A stretch of DNA of 64,000 nt from Bacillota bacterium (GTDB lineage Bacteria; Bacillota; Clostridia; Oscillospirales; Ruminococcaceae), in contig JAEWPV010000005.1 of assembly GCA_023460535.1 (NCBI GenBank), positions 24,290 through 88,289 on the forward strand, written 5' to 3'. The number at the start of each line of letters is the position of its first letter. The first letter of the stretch is position 1. This document shows, in pieces, positions 1-7,380 of this stretch. The translations under genes were made by a program, and so were the position numbers. The notes beneath the pieces were generated by a model. It made no database searches. It was not told the origin of the DNA and saw nothing but the letters and a program-made list of their open reading frames with translations.

Positions 1-1592
1 GGCAGCTCGGGTACAAACTCAAGGATGCGCGGGTATTTGTACGGAGCGGTCTGGTTTTTTACATGCTCCTGCAGCTCCTTGGCGAGCGCGTCGGACGGGG
101 TATAGTTCTTAGTTAGCACTACGGTAGCCCTTACCACCTGCCCGCGTACGGGGTCGGGTGCGCCGGTTACGGCACATTCCAGTACGGCGGGGTGCTCCAT
201 CAACACGCTTTCAATCTCAAACGGACCGATGCGGTAGCCGGAGGATTTAATCAGGTCGTCGGTGCGCCCGACATACCACAGATAGCCGTCTTCATCCCGC
301 CATGCGGTATCGCCGGTATGGTACAATCCGTCGTGCCATGCGTCGTTTGTGAGCGCTTCGTTGCGGTAATACCCCATAAACAAACCCACCTGTTTTGCGT
401 CAGTGGTGCGAACCACAATCTCGCCCACCTCGCCGGTGGAAACCGGGTTGCCTTCGTCATCCACCAAATCAACGGTGTAAAGCGGCGAGGGCTTGCCCAT
501 CGAGCCGGGTTTGGGCTCGGTGCCGAACAGGTTTGCCACAAGCAGGGTAGTTTCGGTTTGACCGAAGCCTTCCATCAGCTTAAGACCGGTATAGTCCTTA
601 AACCGATTGTATACCTCAGGGTTAAGGGCCTCGCCCGCCACGGTGGCATATTTTAACGCACTAAGGTCGTACCCTTCCATCCCCTCTTTGATAAAGAAGC
701 GATAGATGGTAGGCGGCGCACAAAATGAGGTGACACGGTACTTCTCAAGCTTATCAAGCAGATTCGCCGCCACAAAGCGGTCAAAATCATATACAAACAC
801 GGTGGCTCCCAAAAACCACTGACCGTACAGCTTACCCCATGCCGCCTTGCCCCAACCGGTTTCAGATACAGTCAGATGCAACCCGCCATAAGGAATGTTC
901 TGCCAATGCTTCGCGGTAATAATATGACCGATAGCGTACGAGTTATCGTGAATAACCATCTTGGGGTAACCGGTTGTGCCGGAGGTAAAATACAGCAGCA
1001 TCGGGTCGGTAACAAACGTTGGAGGTTTTTCATAGACACCGTCAGAGGAAGCAACCGCCTCGTCAAGGTCGATAAACCCTGCCTTGTTGCCCCTTACCAT
1101 GTAAAGCGTTTTCACCTCGGGGCATTCCTTGCATGCTTCGAGCACATGGTCGGATACATCCCCGTCGTGGGTGCACACCACAGCCGACACACCCGCCGCG
1201 TCAAACCGGTACACCAGATCCTTCTTTGTTAAAAGGTTGGTGGCGGGAATCACCACCGCACCCAGCTTCATCAGCGCGGTAACCACATACCAAAACTGAT
1301 AATGGCGCTTGAGAATCAGCATAACGCGGTCGCCTTTTTTAATGCCGGCGCGGGCGAATACCGCTGCCGCCCGGTCGCTGTAATCCTTCATATCCGCAAA
1401 CGTAAATACGCGTTCCTCGCCCTGCTCGTTGCACCACAACAGTGCGCGACGGTCGGGGTCATTTTTTGCAAACTCGTCTACGACATCAAACGCAAAATTG
1501 AAGTGTTCGGGGCAAACCGGCTCAAAGCAGGTAAGCACGCCATTCTCATCAAAGGTTTCCTTGCAAAAATTTTTATAGTAATGTTCCATCAT
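1..1592 (-). CDS. AMP-forming acyl-CoA synthetase, partial at window edge
   Basis: ATP-dependent activation of a carboxylic acid to its CoA thioester through an acyl-adenylate (ANL superfamily, acetyl/acyl-CoA synthetase type). About 530 codons are present; the C-terminus lies outside the window. The adenylate-forming P-loop YFTSGTTGYPK is clear near the middle, followed by GFGQTET and the YHTGDTAWRDEDGYLWYVGR region that contacts the ribose, then the hinge toward the mobile C-terminal domain. Start is the first of two tandem ATGs, 7 nt after AAAGGG. It lies 32 nt downstream of an XRE-cupin regulator, so the two are probably co-transcribed behind the T-box leader at 2.4-2.65 kb. The acid substrate cannot be read; acetate, propionate, branched-chain or aryl acids are all possible. 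Confidence 0.9.
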   Translation of the reverse strand, partial: MMEHYYKNFCKETFDENGVLTCFEPVCPEHFNFAFDVVDEFAKNDPDRRALLWCNEQGEERVFTFADMKDYSDRAAAVFARAGIKKGDRVMLILKRHYQFWYVVTALMKLGAVVIPATNLLTKKDLVYRFDAAGVSAVVCTHDGDVSDHVLEACKECPEVKTLYMVRGNKAGFIDLDEAVASSDGVYEKPPTFVTDPMLLYFTSGTTGYPKMVIHDNSYAIGHIITAKHWQNIPYGGLHLTVSETGWGKAAWGKLYGQWFLGATVFVYDFDRFVAANLLDKLEKYRVTSFCAPPTIYRFFIKEGMEGYDLSALKYATVAGEALNPEVYNRFKDYTGLKLMEGFGQTETTLLVANLFGTEPKPGSMGKPSPLYTVDLVDDEGNPVSTGEVGEIVVRTTDAKQVGLFMGYYRNEALTNDAWHDGLYHTGDTAWRDEDGYLWYVGRTDDLIKSSGYRIGPFEIESVLMEHPAVLECAVTGAPDPVRGQVVRATVVLTKNYTPSDALAKELQEHVKNQTAPYKYPRILEFVPEL

Positions 1593-1624
1593 CAACAATC
1601 CCTTTCCTGTAACCGCAAGACAGC

Positions 1625-2215
1625 TTAGCCCTTGTCCTGGGTGTTTTTATGATCCTTAAGCACTACCGCTAAAAATGTGCAATCACTGCCTCCTGTGGCT
1701 ATCATGCCGTGACCGTGACCGGAGTTGTAATAGATGGCGTCGCCCTCTTCCAGATACTCGATGTGCCCTTCCATCGCAACTTTCAGCTTGCCCTGCAGTA
1801 CAAAGTCAAACTCCTGCCCCTCGTGATAGCTCAGGTGCATCGGCTTATCCTGTTCTTCTTGACTGTAAGGAGCGGTAACAAGAAAGGGCTCTGCAATCTT
1901 GTTCTTTAACAGCGGCGCTAAATGCTGGTAGGTAAAGCCCTGCCGACGTTGAATGGGCAGACCCTTATCCTTTCGAACAACGGTGTAGAACGAAAGGCGG
2001 GGATTTTCGCCGGTTAATAGCTCTACAATATCAACCCCAAAGCGTTCGGCGCATTTAAACAGAAAGGTGAACGAAAAATCCGATTTTCCGCTCTCTAGCA
2101 GGCTGTACTCCTGCACGGTGACGTCGGTGGTTTTTGCCATCTCTTCCACAGAAAGCTCCAGTATCTCACGCAGGGTACGAATTCGCTCGGCAATCTCAAT
2201 AATTCTCGGTTCCAT
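1625..2215 (-). CDS. XRE-family regulator with C-terminal cupin domain
   Basis: 196-aa DNA-binding regulator. Residues about 8-62 form an HTH_XRE domain (IRTLREILELSVEEMAK, then the VTVQEYSLLESG recognition-helix region). Residues about 115-190 form a small cupin barrel (HEGQEFDFVLQG, GDAIYYNSGHGHG) that in this family usually binds a small effector. The Shine-Dalgarno GGGGAGG sits 7 nt before the ATG. It precedes the acyl-CoA synthetase and probably controls that operon, perhaps sensing the acid or CoA ester; this is inference. The T-box leader lies upstream on the same strand with no gene between. Family assignment is firm, ligand unknown. Confidence 0.88.
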   Translation of the reverse strand: MEPRIIEIAERIRTLREILELSVEEMAKTTDVTVQEYSLLESGKSDFSFTFLFKCAERFGVDIVELLTGENPRLSFYTVVRKDKGLPIQRRQGFTYQHLAPLLKNKIAEPFLVTAPYSQEEQDKPMHLSYHEGQEFDFVLQGKLKVAMEGHIEYLEEGDAIYYNSGHGHGMIATGGSDCTFLAVVLKDHKNTQDKG

Positions 2216-2354
2216 TGAATAATCCTCCCCGGTTATTTTTTTACAGGCGGCAAACAGGGTTATACGAGCCCTGCAAAAAGTCTTTATGATTTAACCACGT
2301 TCCACTCGTGGGACAGGGTTCGGTATCATTATATACACTTTTGAAAGGGATATT

Positions 2355-2650
2355 GGCAAAAAACAAAAGACCCGCCCCAATCCTTAACGGAATTGGGACG
2401 AGCCGATTACTTTAGCCCGCGGTACCACCCAAAATAGTGCTGATACACCACTTAGCGAGATTCTAACAAACCTCCGACCTTAACGCAGTCATACGGGAGA
2501 CGCTACTGACCCGGGGTACCCGGGATGTTGACGGTCCGGCTCGGGAGTGATAAGGTATGCGACCTATGCAATACCGGCTTACACCTGCCGCCGGCTCTCT
2601 GAAATTGCACCTGGTTACCCGTCTCCGTCACAGCCATTTGACTATACGAT
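2355..2650 (-). promoter_or_regulatory. T-box riboswitch leader
   Basis: Read on the minus strand, the leader shows an AGAGAG element, a GGTGTAAGCC-like distal loop, a CACTCCCGAG segment at the 3' side of Stem I, and the T-box core TGGGTGGTACCGCGGG (2415-2431). A terminator hairpin (CCCAATTCC/GGATTGGG) with TCTTTTGTTTTTT follows. Uncharged tRNA binding should favour the antiterminator. The codon in the specifier loop is best read as ATC (Ile) because it is followed by a purine; TAT (Tyr) one base earlier cannot be excluded. The next gene on this strand is the XRE-cupin regulator at 2215, an unusual T-box target. Confidence 0.9.
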
Positions 2651-2657
2651 TAAGTAA

Positions 2658-2686
2658 ATAATAATTGGTTTTTTATGTTTTGTCAA
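2658..2686 (-). promoter_or_regulatory. Sigma-A promoter for the T-box leader
   Basis: Minus strand TTGACA (2681-2686), 17-nt spacer, TATTAT (2658-2663). Predicted start is near 2650, at the 5' end of the T-box leader. The -35 box overlaps the last codons of the HAD phosphatase gene. Confidence 0.8.
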
Positions 2687-3348
2687 GATGATTTTTTAGC
2701 GATGAAAAGCAGTGAAGCAACGTCCTTTGGGGTTTCGGCAATTAGGTCCGCACCCGCAGCGATAAGCTCCGCCTTACCGCGAAAGCCCCAGGCAGCGCCT
2801 ATTGAGCATATGCCCGCGTTTTTTGCGGTAGCAACATCGATATCCGAGTCGCCTATGTATACACACTCCTGCGGGGGAATAGATAGCCGCTCCATGCACA
2901 GCAGAACCCCGTCTGGGCTCGGTTTTTTGGGTAGATCGTCCGTCGCCCCGATGATGATATCAAAAAACTTGGTGCCAAATATCTTGGTGACCAGCTCGGT
3001 TGAAAAGGCGTGCGGCTTGTTGGATACGACACAGGTGCGGATGTTACCGAGCTTAAGTACACGCAGTACGGATTCTATCCCGTCATAGGGTTTGGTCAAA
3101 TCCATAAAATGCTTTGCGTAATGCTCGGTAAAGGTCTCTTTCACCGCCTGTCTTTGCTCGGGGGATACGTCGGCGGAGATCGCACGTTCTATCAGCTTAT
3201 CCACTCCATTACCCACAAAATAGCGGTAGGAGTCTACGTCATGGCCATCATAGCCGTATTGAGCGAGCGCATAGTTGCAGCTTGCCGCAAGGTCGTCAAG
3301 TGTGTTAAGCAGTGTTCCGTCCAAATCAAAGATACAGCATCGAATCAC
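2683..3348 (-). CDS. HAD-superfamily hydrolase, phosphoglycolate phosphatase-like
   Basis: 221-aa haloacid-dehalogenase hydrolase. Motif I FDLDGTLLNT holds the nucleophile and acid aspartates, VVSNKPHAFS is motif II, and GDSDIDVATAKNAG is motif IV. A helical cap lies between motifs I and II (subfamily IA). The likely start is GTG at 3348, preceded by GAAAGGAG with 9-nt spacing; an upstream in-frame ATG has no ribosome site. The closest known functions are phosphoglycolate phosphatase (Gph) or PpaX-like pyrophosphatase. HAD specificity cannot be decided from sequence alone. It appears to be a single-gene unit, followed by the T-box promoter. Confidence 0.82.
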   Translation of the reverse strand: MIRCCIFDLDGTLLNTLDDLAASCNYALAQYGYDGHDVDSYRYFVGNGVDKLIERAISADVSPEQRQAVKETFTEHYAKHFMDLTKPYDGIESVLRVLKLGNIRTCVVSNKPHAFSTELVTKIFGTKFFDIIIGATDDLPKKPSPDGVLLCMERLSIPPQECVYIGDSDIDVATAKNAGICSIGAAWGFRGKAELIAAGADLIAETPKDVASLLFIAKKSS

Positions 3349-3462
3349 TGGACCAGCTCCTTTCACGATACCGCCCCAAAATGGCAATATCACGTCTCCT
3401 TTACCCGTACTTTACTATCTTACATCCTTTGCCGAATAAAAATCAAGTCTTGACTGCAAAAA

Positions 3463-3491
3463 TGAGGGCAGGTTTTCTTTACCTGCCCTCA
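3463..3491 (-). terminator. Rho-independent terminator of the padR operon
   Basis: 11-bp perfect stem (TGAGGGCAGGT/ACCTGCCCTCA) with a 7-nt loop, followed on the minus strand by TTTTTG. It lies 19 nt after the DUF4097 stop codon. Confidence 0.85.
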
Positions 3492-3510
3492 AAACGACTC
3501 TGTTATAAAA

Positions 3511-4542
3511 CTATTTGATTGTGATGTTGCCCATGTTAATTTTTAGGTTGACGGCACATGCACCATCCAGATATTCCAGTGTTCCCTTGCGGGACATAAA
3601 GTTGTTTGACCCGTTGCCCGAAGTTGTCATACTGGTTTTTCCGTCAAACTGATTTAAGAAGCTACCCATATCCGATTCGTATTTTAAGGTAAAACCGATG
3701 TCTTTGGAGAGCTTCAGATCGATGTTGCCCATGTCGACCTTTCCGTCAATTTGGTTGGTAAACAAGCTGTTCCCGGTCATTGATGCATTGCCCGCATTAA
3801 CCGACACGTTGAGTGTTTTGCCCTTCACATCACGCAAATCCACGTTGCCCGCGTCTACATCAATGTCCACATCCGTTACGCTGGCAGTTTTTACGTCTAC
3901 ATTGCCCGCGTCACAGTCGATGATCATTTTTTCTGCCGTCGCGTTCTTGATTGTTGTGTTTCCTGCATTGAGCTTAAGTTCCAGTTTGTCGCACGTTGTG
4001 TCCTGAATGGTCAGGTCACCCGCGCTGAGTTTTACTAAAACCTCTGCATACTGCTTTTTAGGCAGCTTGATACTGACTTTGGTGCGGTTGATGGTAGAAA
4101 AACCGGTTATTTTTTCGGTTAACAGCTTGGACTCGATTGTTGCGGTGCTTCCGGCTGCCTCGACCTTTAACGATCGTTTTCCAAGCGCGCTTGAGGTTTC
4201 AACCATAACCGTTGCCGTGTTTGACTCGGTGGGCAAAATCTCAACCCTAGCGGCATCCACTTTAATCTCAACCTTCTGCACGTTGGTCATGTCAAGTGTT
4301 TTGGAGGTGGAATCATCCGCTACAAAATTATAGCTATAATTATCGGAATCCCAGTCCCAGAAGGCGCGGTCGATGATCTGACCGACATTCACGCCCGGAA
4401 TATCAATGTCTTCACCAATCAGCCTGCTAATCTGCCCCGCCGCAACGGGTACCCCTACGGCAACAGCGGCAACACCAAAGCCAATGACAAAAATAAGTGA
4501 ACACATCGTAATAATTGCGGTTATGATAACAGCTTTTTTCAT
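3511..4542 (-). CDS. DUF4097-family membrane-anchored beta-repeat protein
   Basis: 343 aa. An N-terminal hydrophobic segment (residues about 5-35) is an uncleaved anchor or signal. The rest is a repetitive beta-strand protein with recurring N/DAGNxxxxxA/V units (LNAGNTTIKN, CDAGNVDVKT, VDAGNVDLRD, VNAGNASMTG), typical of DUF4097 beta-solenoid/adhesin-like domains. The start overlaps the preceding DUF1700 stop in ATGA. In other Firmicutes this protein follows a PadR regulator and a HAAS/DUF1700 membrane protein in cell-envelope stress operons. A role in envelope homeostasis is inferred; no catalytic residue is visible. Confidence 0.82.
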   Translation of the reverse strand: MKKAVIITAIITMCSLIFVIGFGVAAVAVGVPVAAGQISRLIGEDIDIPGVNVGQIIDRAFWDWDSDNYSYNFVADDSTSKTLDMTNVQKVEIKVDAARVEILPTESNTATVMVETSSALGKRSLKVEAAGSTATIESKLLTEKITGFSTINRTKVSIKLPKKQYAEVLVKLSAGDLTIQDTTCDKLELKLNAGNTTIKNATAEKMIIDCDAGNVDVKTASVTDVDIDVDAGNVDLRDVKGKTLNVSVNAGNASMTGNSLFTNQIDGKVDMGNIDLKLSKDIGFTLKYESDMGSFLNQFDGKTSMTTSGNGSNNFMSRKGTLEYLDGACAVNLKINMGNITIK

Positions 4543-5111
4543 TGTGCCGAACCCCCTTTTTCCTGCCTGTACTTACGAAGCAAATAGATGCACAGCCAGG
4601 TAACGCTAAGCAGTATAAGTAACGACAGTGCCATTAAAAATATCCCGACCGATACCAGCAGCCCTGTAATAATCCACGAGCCGACCACCGCACCCGCAGC
4701 AAACCCGGAAACAAAGACCGCGCCGCCGCTGAATAACACCGGCACAATCGAAACGTATACAAACACCGTAAAGACTACCGCAAGAATAAACAAAACCAGG
4801 TAGGTTGTTTGGTTTCCGTTTTGCACCCCGGATGTTACAGGGGGCGTATATGCTGCGCCCTGATACGCGCCGGCCGTTGCCGCTACAGGGGGAACCGAAC
4901 TGGCGTAGCTGCGGGACGCACTGCCCAGAACGTACTGCTCTGCATTTCTAACCGGGTCTCCCAGGTCCTCGCAGATTTCTTCTTCCGTTTTGCCCTTGGC
5001 AAGACCCGCGGAAAAATGCTCCTCAAAATCAAGAACGATCTCAACCTTTTCGTTCTCCGGTAATCCTGCAAGATGTGAATTGAGCAATGCCAAATAATCA
5101 TTCTTCCTCAT
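4539..5111 (-). CDS. DUF1700/HAAS-domain membrane protein
   Basis: 190 aa. Residues 1-65 form a HAAS helical domain (YLALLNSHLAGLPENEK, FEEHF, EEEICEDLGDP), a linker rich in Ala/Pro/Tyr follows, then two to three transmembrane helices (about 100-180) and a basic tail. The chosen ATG lies inside the end of padR, whose last codons supply the ribosome site (GAGGAAG); the longer ORF begins without one. HAAS proteins are typically paired with PadR regulators and DUF4097 proteins, as here, and probably form one membrane complex. Biochemical function is unknown. Confidence 0.82.
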   Translation of the reverse strand: MRKNDYLALLNSHLAGLPENEKVEIVLDFEEHFSAGLAKGKTEEEICEDLGDPVRNAEQYVLGSASRSYASSVPPVAATAGAYQGAAYTPPVTSGVQNGNQTTYLVLFILAVVFTVFVYVSIVPVLFSGGAVFVSGFAAGAVVGSWIITGLLVSVGIFLMALSLLILLSVTWLCIYLLRKYRQEKGGSAQ

Positions 5112-5424
5112 GTTCAAGACCCCCAATCACCTTGATGACTTGTTTGGTAAACTCCGACCATTCCTTAAACTGTTCTTTTTGTGTGTCAACGCCCTTTTGG
5201 GTGAGCTTGTAGTATTTACGAGGAGGACCTTCGCTTGAGTCCTTGATGTAAACCTCAAAGTACCCTTCATTCTTCAGTCGTCGCAACAGCGGGTAGATGG
5301 TTCCCTCCGCAACGGGAATATCCCGGCTGATTGCCTCGGCTAGCTCATAACCGTACTTATCTCCCTGCCGAAGCAACGAAAGCACGCACAGTTCCAAAAC
5401 ACCTTTTTTGTACTGAACGTTCAT
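5098..5424 (-). CDS. PadR-family transcriptional regulator
   Basis: 108-aa winged-helix regulator (PadR subfamily 2). The wHTH spans residues about 8-75, with the diagnostic LLRQGDKYGYELAEAI and GTIYPLLRRLKNEGY, and the C-terminal helix (EFTKQVIKVIGGLEHE) is for dimerisation. It is the first gene of a translationally coupled operon with DUF1700 and DUF4097 proteins and probably represses its own promoter at 5526-5554. ACTCC on the plus strand gives GGAGT upstream of the ATG as ribosome site. Effector unknown; PadR proteins respond to phenolics, drugs or envelope stress. Confidence 0.9.
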   Translation of the reverse strand: MNVQYKKGVLELCVLSLLRQGDKYGYELAEAISRDIPVAEGTIYPLLRRLKNEGYFEVYIKDSSEGPPRKYYKLTQKGVDTQKEQFKEWSEFTKQVIKVIGGLEHEEE

Positions 5425-5525
5425 ATAACGACACTCCTTTGCGATATACTTCGCACATCATATAGTGTATATGCTCTGTACTGAATATTACCACACTCCT
5501 TGCTGTCTGTTTTCTCTGTAGCTGT

Positions 5526-5554
5526 ATTATATCACAAGCTACTGTGCATTGCAA
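5526..5554 (-). promoter_or_regulatory. Promoter of the padR operon
   Basis: Minus strand TTGCAA, 17-nt spacer, TATAAT (5526-5531). The -35 region carries AGTATATTGCA, which resembles the arms of the inverted repeat at 5571-5604 (AGTACCTTGCA), so PadR probably binds here. Confidence 0.65.
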
Positions 5555-5570
5555 TATACTGTTTTAAAAT

Positions 5571-5604
5571 TAGTACCTTGCATAATTCTGTATGCAAGGT
5601 ACTA
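5571..5604. repeat. 14-bp perfect inverted repeat upstream of padR
   Basis: TAGTACCTTGCATA, a 6-nt loop, then TATGCAAGGTACTA. It lies between the AI-2E protein stop and the padR promoter. It may be a PadR operator, since the arm is echoed in the -35 region, or a terminator for the upstream gene; on the minus strand ATTTTAAAA follows, a poor T-run. Confidence 0.7.
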
Positions 5605-5629
5605 GCCTGATTATTCCATTTTGCACAAG

Positions 5630-6823
5630 TTATTGAGCGGCTGGCGGGTTTTGATAGCTTTCGGTCTTGGTGCTTAACCCCTTTTTAGCTAGTCGGGTAT
5701 TAAAATACTCCTTGGTAAGCGAGTACAACACCGAGAATACCGGCACGCCGATAAACATACCCAGCACGCCGAAAAGTCCGCCTCCCACAATCACGGCAAA
5801 CATAACCCATATTGGAGACAAGCCGGTGCTCTCGCCCAGAATCTTGGGGCCTAGAACATTTCCGTCAAACTGCTGTAAAACCAAAACAAATATCGCAAAA
5901 CCGATGCCTTTCATCGGGTCGAACAGTAAAATAAGTACGGCGGACGGAATTGCCCCGATAAACGGGCCGAAGTATGGGATAAGGTTTGTTATGGCAATGA
6001 TAACCGAGATAAGCAGCGCAAACGGGAAACGAAAGATTAGCATACCGATGTAGCAGAGTACCCCGATAATCAGTGAATCGATAATTTTCCCGGAAATAAA
6101 GCCACTGAAGATGCGGTTGCTTTTTCGGGTGATATCAATGAGTCTTTTTGCAAACGCGTCGTTAAACAGCGCAAACAGCAGCTTTTTTGTTTTGGCAAAG
6201 ATGCGTTCCTTGGATGCCAGAACATAAATCGACACCACAACACCTACAATCAGATTGAGCAGCACCGTGGTAAACGATTTGGTTATACCGTAAACGTAAG
6301 GCAACGCCTTGGCAATCAGTTCGGACGACGTATCCAGCAGATTATCCAGGTACCCGAAAATTGACTGCATCTGCTGGTCGGCAAAGCTTTCTGTCAAACC
6401 GGCCGACAGCATAAGCTGCCGTAACCCCGCAATTGCGTTGTCGTAATTGCCCGATATGTTTACACTGATTGTTCTTAAACTAGACGCGACCTGAGGCAGA
6501 ATAAACATGACGGTTCCGGTTACCGCCGCAGCCGCAATTAGATAGGTTGCGGCAAGGGACAGCCCTCGTCTGAGTCTTTGGTGCGGTCTCTTTTTTTCCA
6601 CAAACACAAACACGTGTTTTTCAATCCAGCGGCATAAGGGGTTAATCAAATACGCGATGGCAAAGCCGTATGCAAACGGGATTAACAGACCGCTGACCTT
6701 GTTGACAAAGGACATCGTAATCTCCATACGGCTGGTGATTAGGTAAAACAGGATACCGCCGCAGATCACCAAAAGCGCATAGATTGCGATGGTCGTGTAG
6801 GTTTTGTTCCACTGAATTTTCAT
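5630..6823 (-). CDS. AI-2E/UPF0118 family transporter
   Basis: 397-aa polytopic membrane protein of the AI-2 exporter/PerM family. Hydrophobic helices occur at residues about 10-60 and 75-95, a long extracytoplasmic segment (about 100-160) follows, and the conserved C-terminal block carries PFALLISVIIAITNLIPYFG and GPKILGESTGLSPIWV. Members export small molecules or act as Na+/H+ antiporters; the substrate cannot be read here. The tail after GLSTKTE is polar. It appears monocistronic, with padR upstream behind its own terminator-like repeat and the methionine operon ending 85 nt before its start. The ribosome site (GCGGGT) is weak. Confidence 0.88.
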   Translation of the reverse strand: MKIQWNKTYTTIAIYALLVICGGILFYLITSRMEITMSFVNKVSGLLIPFAYGFAIAYLINPLCRWIEKHVFVFVEKKRPHQRLRRGLSLAATYLIAAAAVTGTVMFILPQVASSLRTISVNISGNYDNAIAGLRQLMLSAGLTESFADQQMQSIFGYLDNLLDTSSELIAKALPYVYGITKSFTTVLLNLIVGVVVSIYVLASKERIFAKTKKLLFALFNDAFAKRLIDITRKSNRIFSGFISGKIIDSLIIGVLCYIGMLIFRFPFALLISVIIAITNLIPYFGPFIGAIPSAVLILLFDPMKGIGFAIFVLVLQQFDGNVLGPKILGESTGLSPIWVMFAVIVGGGLFGVLGMFIGVPVFSVLYSLTKEYFNTRLAKKGLSTKTESYQNPPAAQ

Positions 6824-6907
6824 GATTGTACCCGCGCCTTTCCGCTAAATTTTCGATCACGGCACTATCCTTAATCCGTTTGGGACGGCGTGCTTATCGA
6901 CCGACAG

Positions 6908-7369
6908 TTATTCGTTTACGAGGGGATAGTATTCTTTCCGGTATGTCTTGCTTTCAAAATCGTAATAATCCCGGTAAGGCTTGCCGCCTTCATAATCCCA
7001 CACAGTAATTTTGCCGGGGGTCACCTCATATACGCGCTCGTTATCAAGATGCGAATACGCTTTGTAAGAGCCTTCATAATGCGTTTGAAACAGGTTCAGA
7101 AAAAAGCTGTTTTGCTCTGTGCAGGGATGACCGATTTCTCGGCAGGTGCCCTCGATTTGATAATTGTTGCAGCAGACGGCAACATTCTTATTGGCAGCAA
7201 GCTGTTGCGCCTTGGTCAGTGTAAGCTCCGTTTGAAAGTAGAGCTTTTGCTTATACACAATAAAGCTCATGGTTCGCGCGGTAACCTGGTTGTTTTGGCT
7301 TGTTGCGAGAACCATGAAGCGATGGTCGCCAAGTGCCTCGAATAAGGTTTTTACTTTTTCGTCGAACAT
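6908..7369 (-). CDS. Pyridoxamine 5'-phosphate oxidase-like flavin protein
   Basis: 153-aa split-barrel FMN-binding-type protein. The N-terminus (KVKTLFEALGDHRFMVLATS) and the ARTMSFIVYKQKLYFQTE strand pair match small PNPOx-like proteins. The C-terminal part (EVTPGKITVWDYEGGKPYRDYYDF) is typical of clostridial homologues. It starts 11 nt after the metH stop and so is probably the last gene of the metF operon. Family members reduce or bind flavin or F420-like cofactors; the reaction is unknown. Link to methionine synthesis is by position only. Confidence 0.75.
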   Translation of the reverse strand: MFDEKVKTLFEALGDHRFMVLATSQNNQVTARTMSFIVYKQKLYFQTELTLTKAQQLAANKNVAVCCNNYQIEGTCREIGHPCTEQNSFFLNLFQTHYEGSYKAYSHLDNERVYEVTPGKITVWDYEGGKPYRDYYDFESKTYRKEYYPLVNE

Positions 7370-7380
7370 TCAATTACCCC

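Noticed and set aside
192..1628. Several plus-strand ORFs of 100-150 aa opposite the acyl-CoA synthetase
   Set aside because: Antisense shadows of a clear coding frame. They lack ribosome sites and family resemblance.
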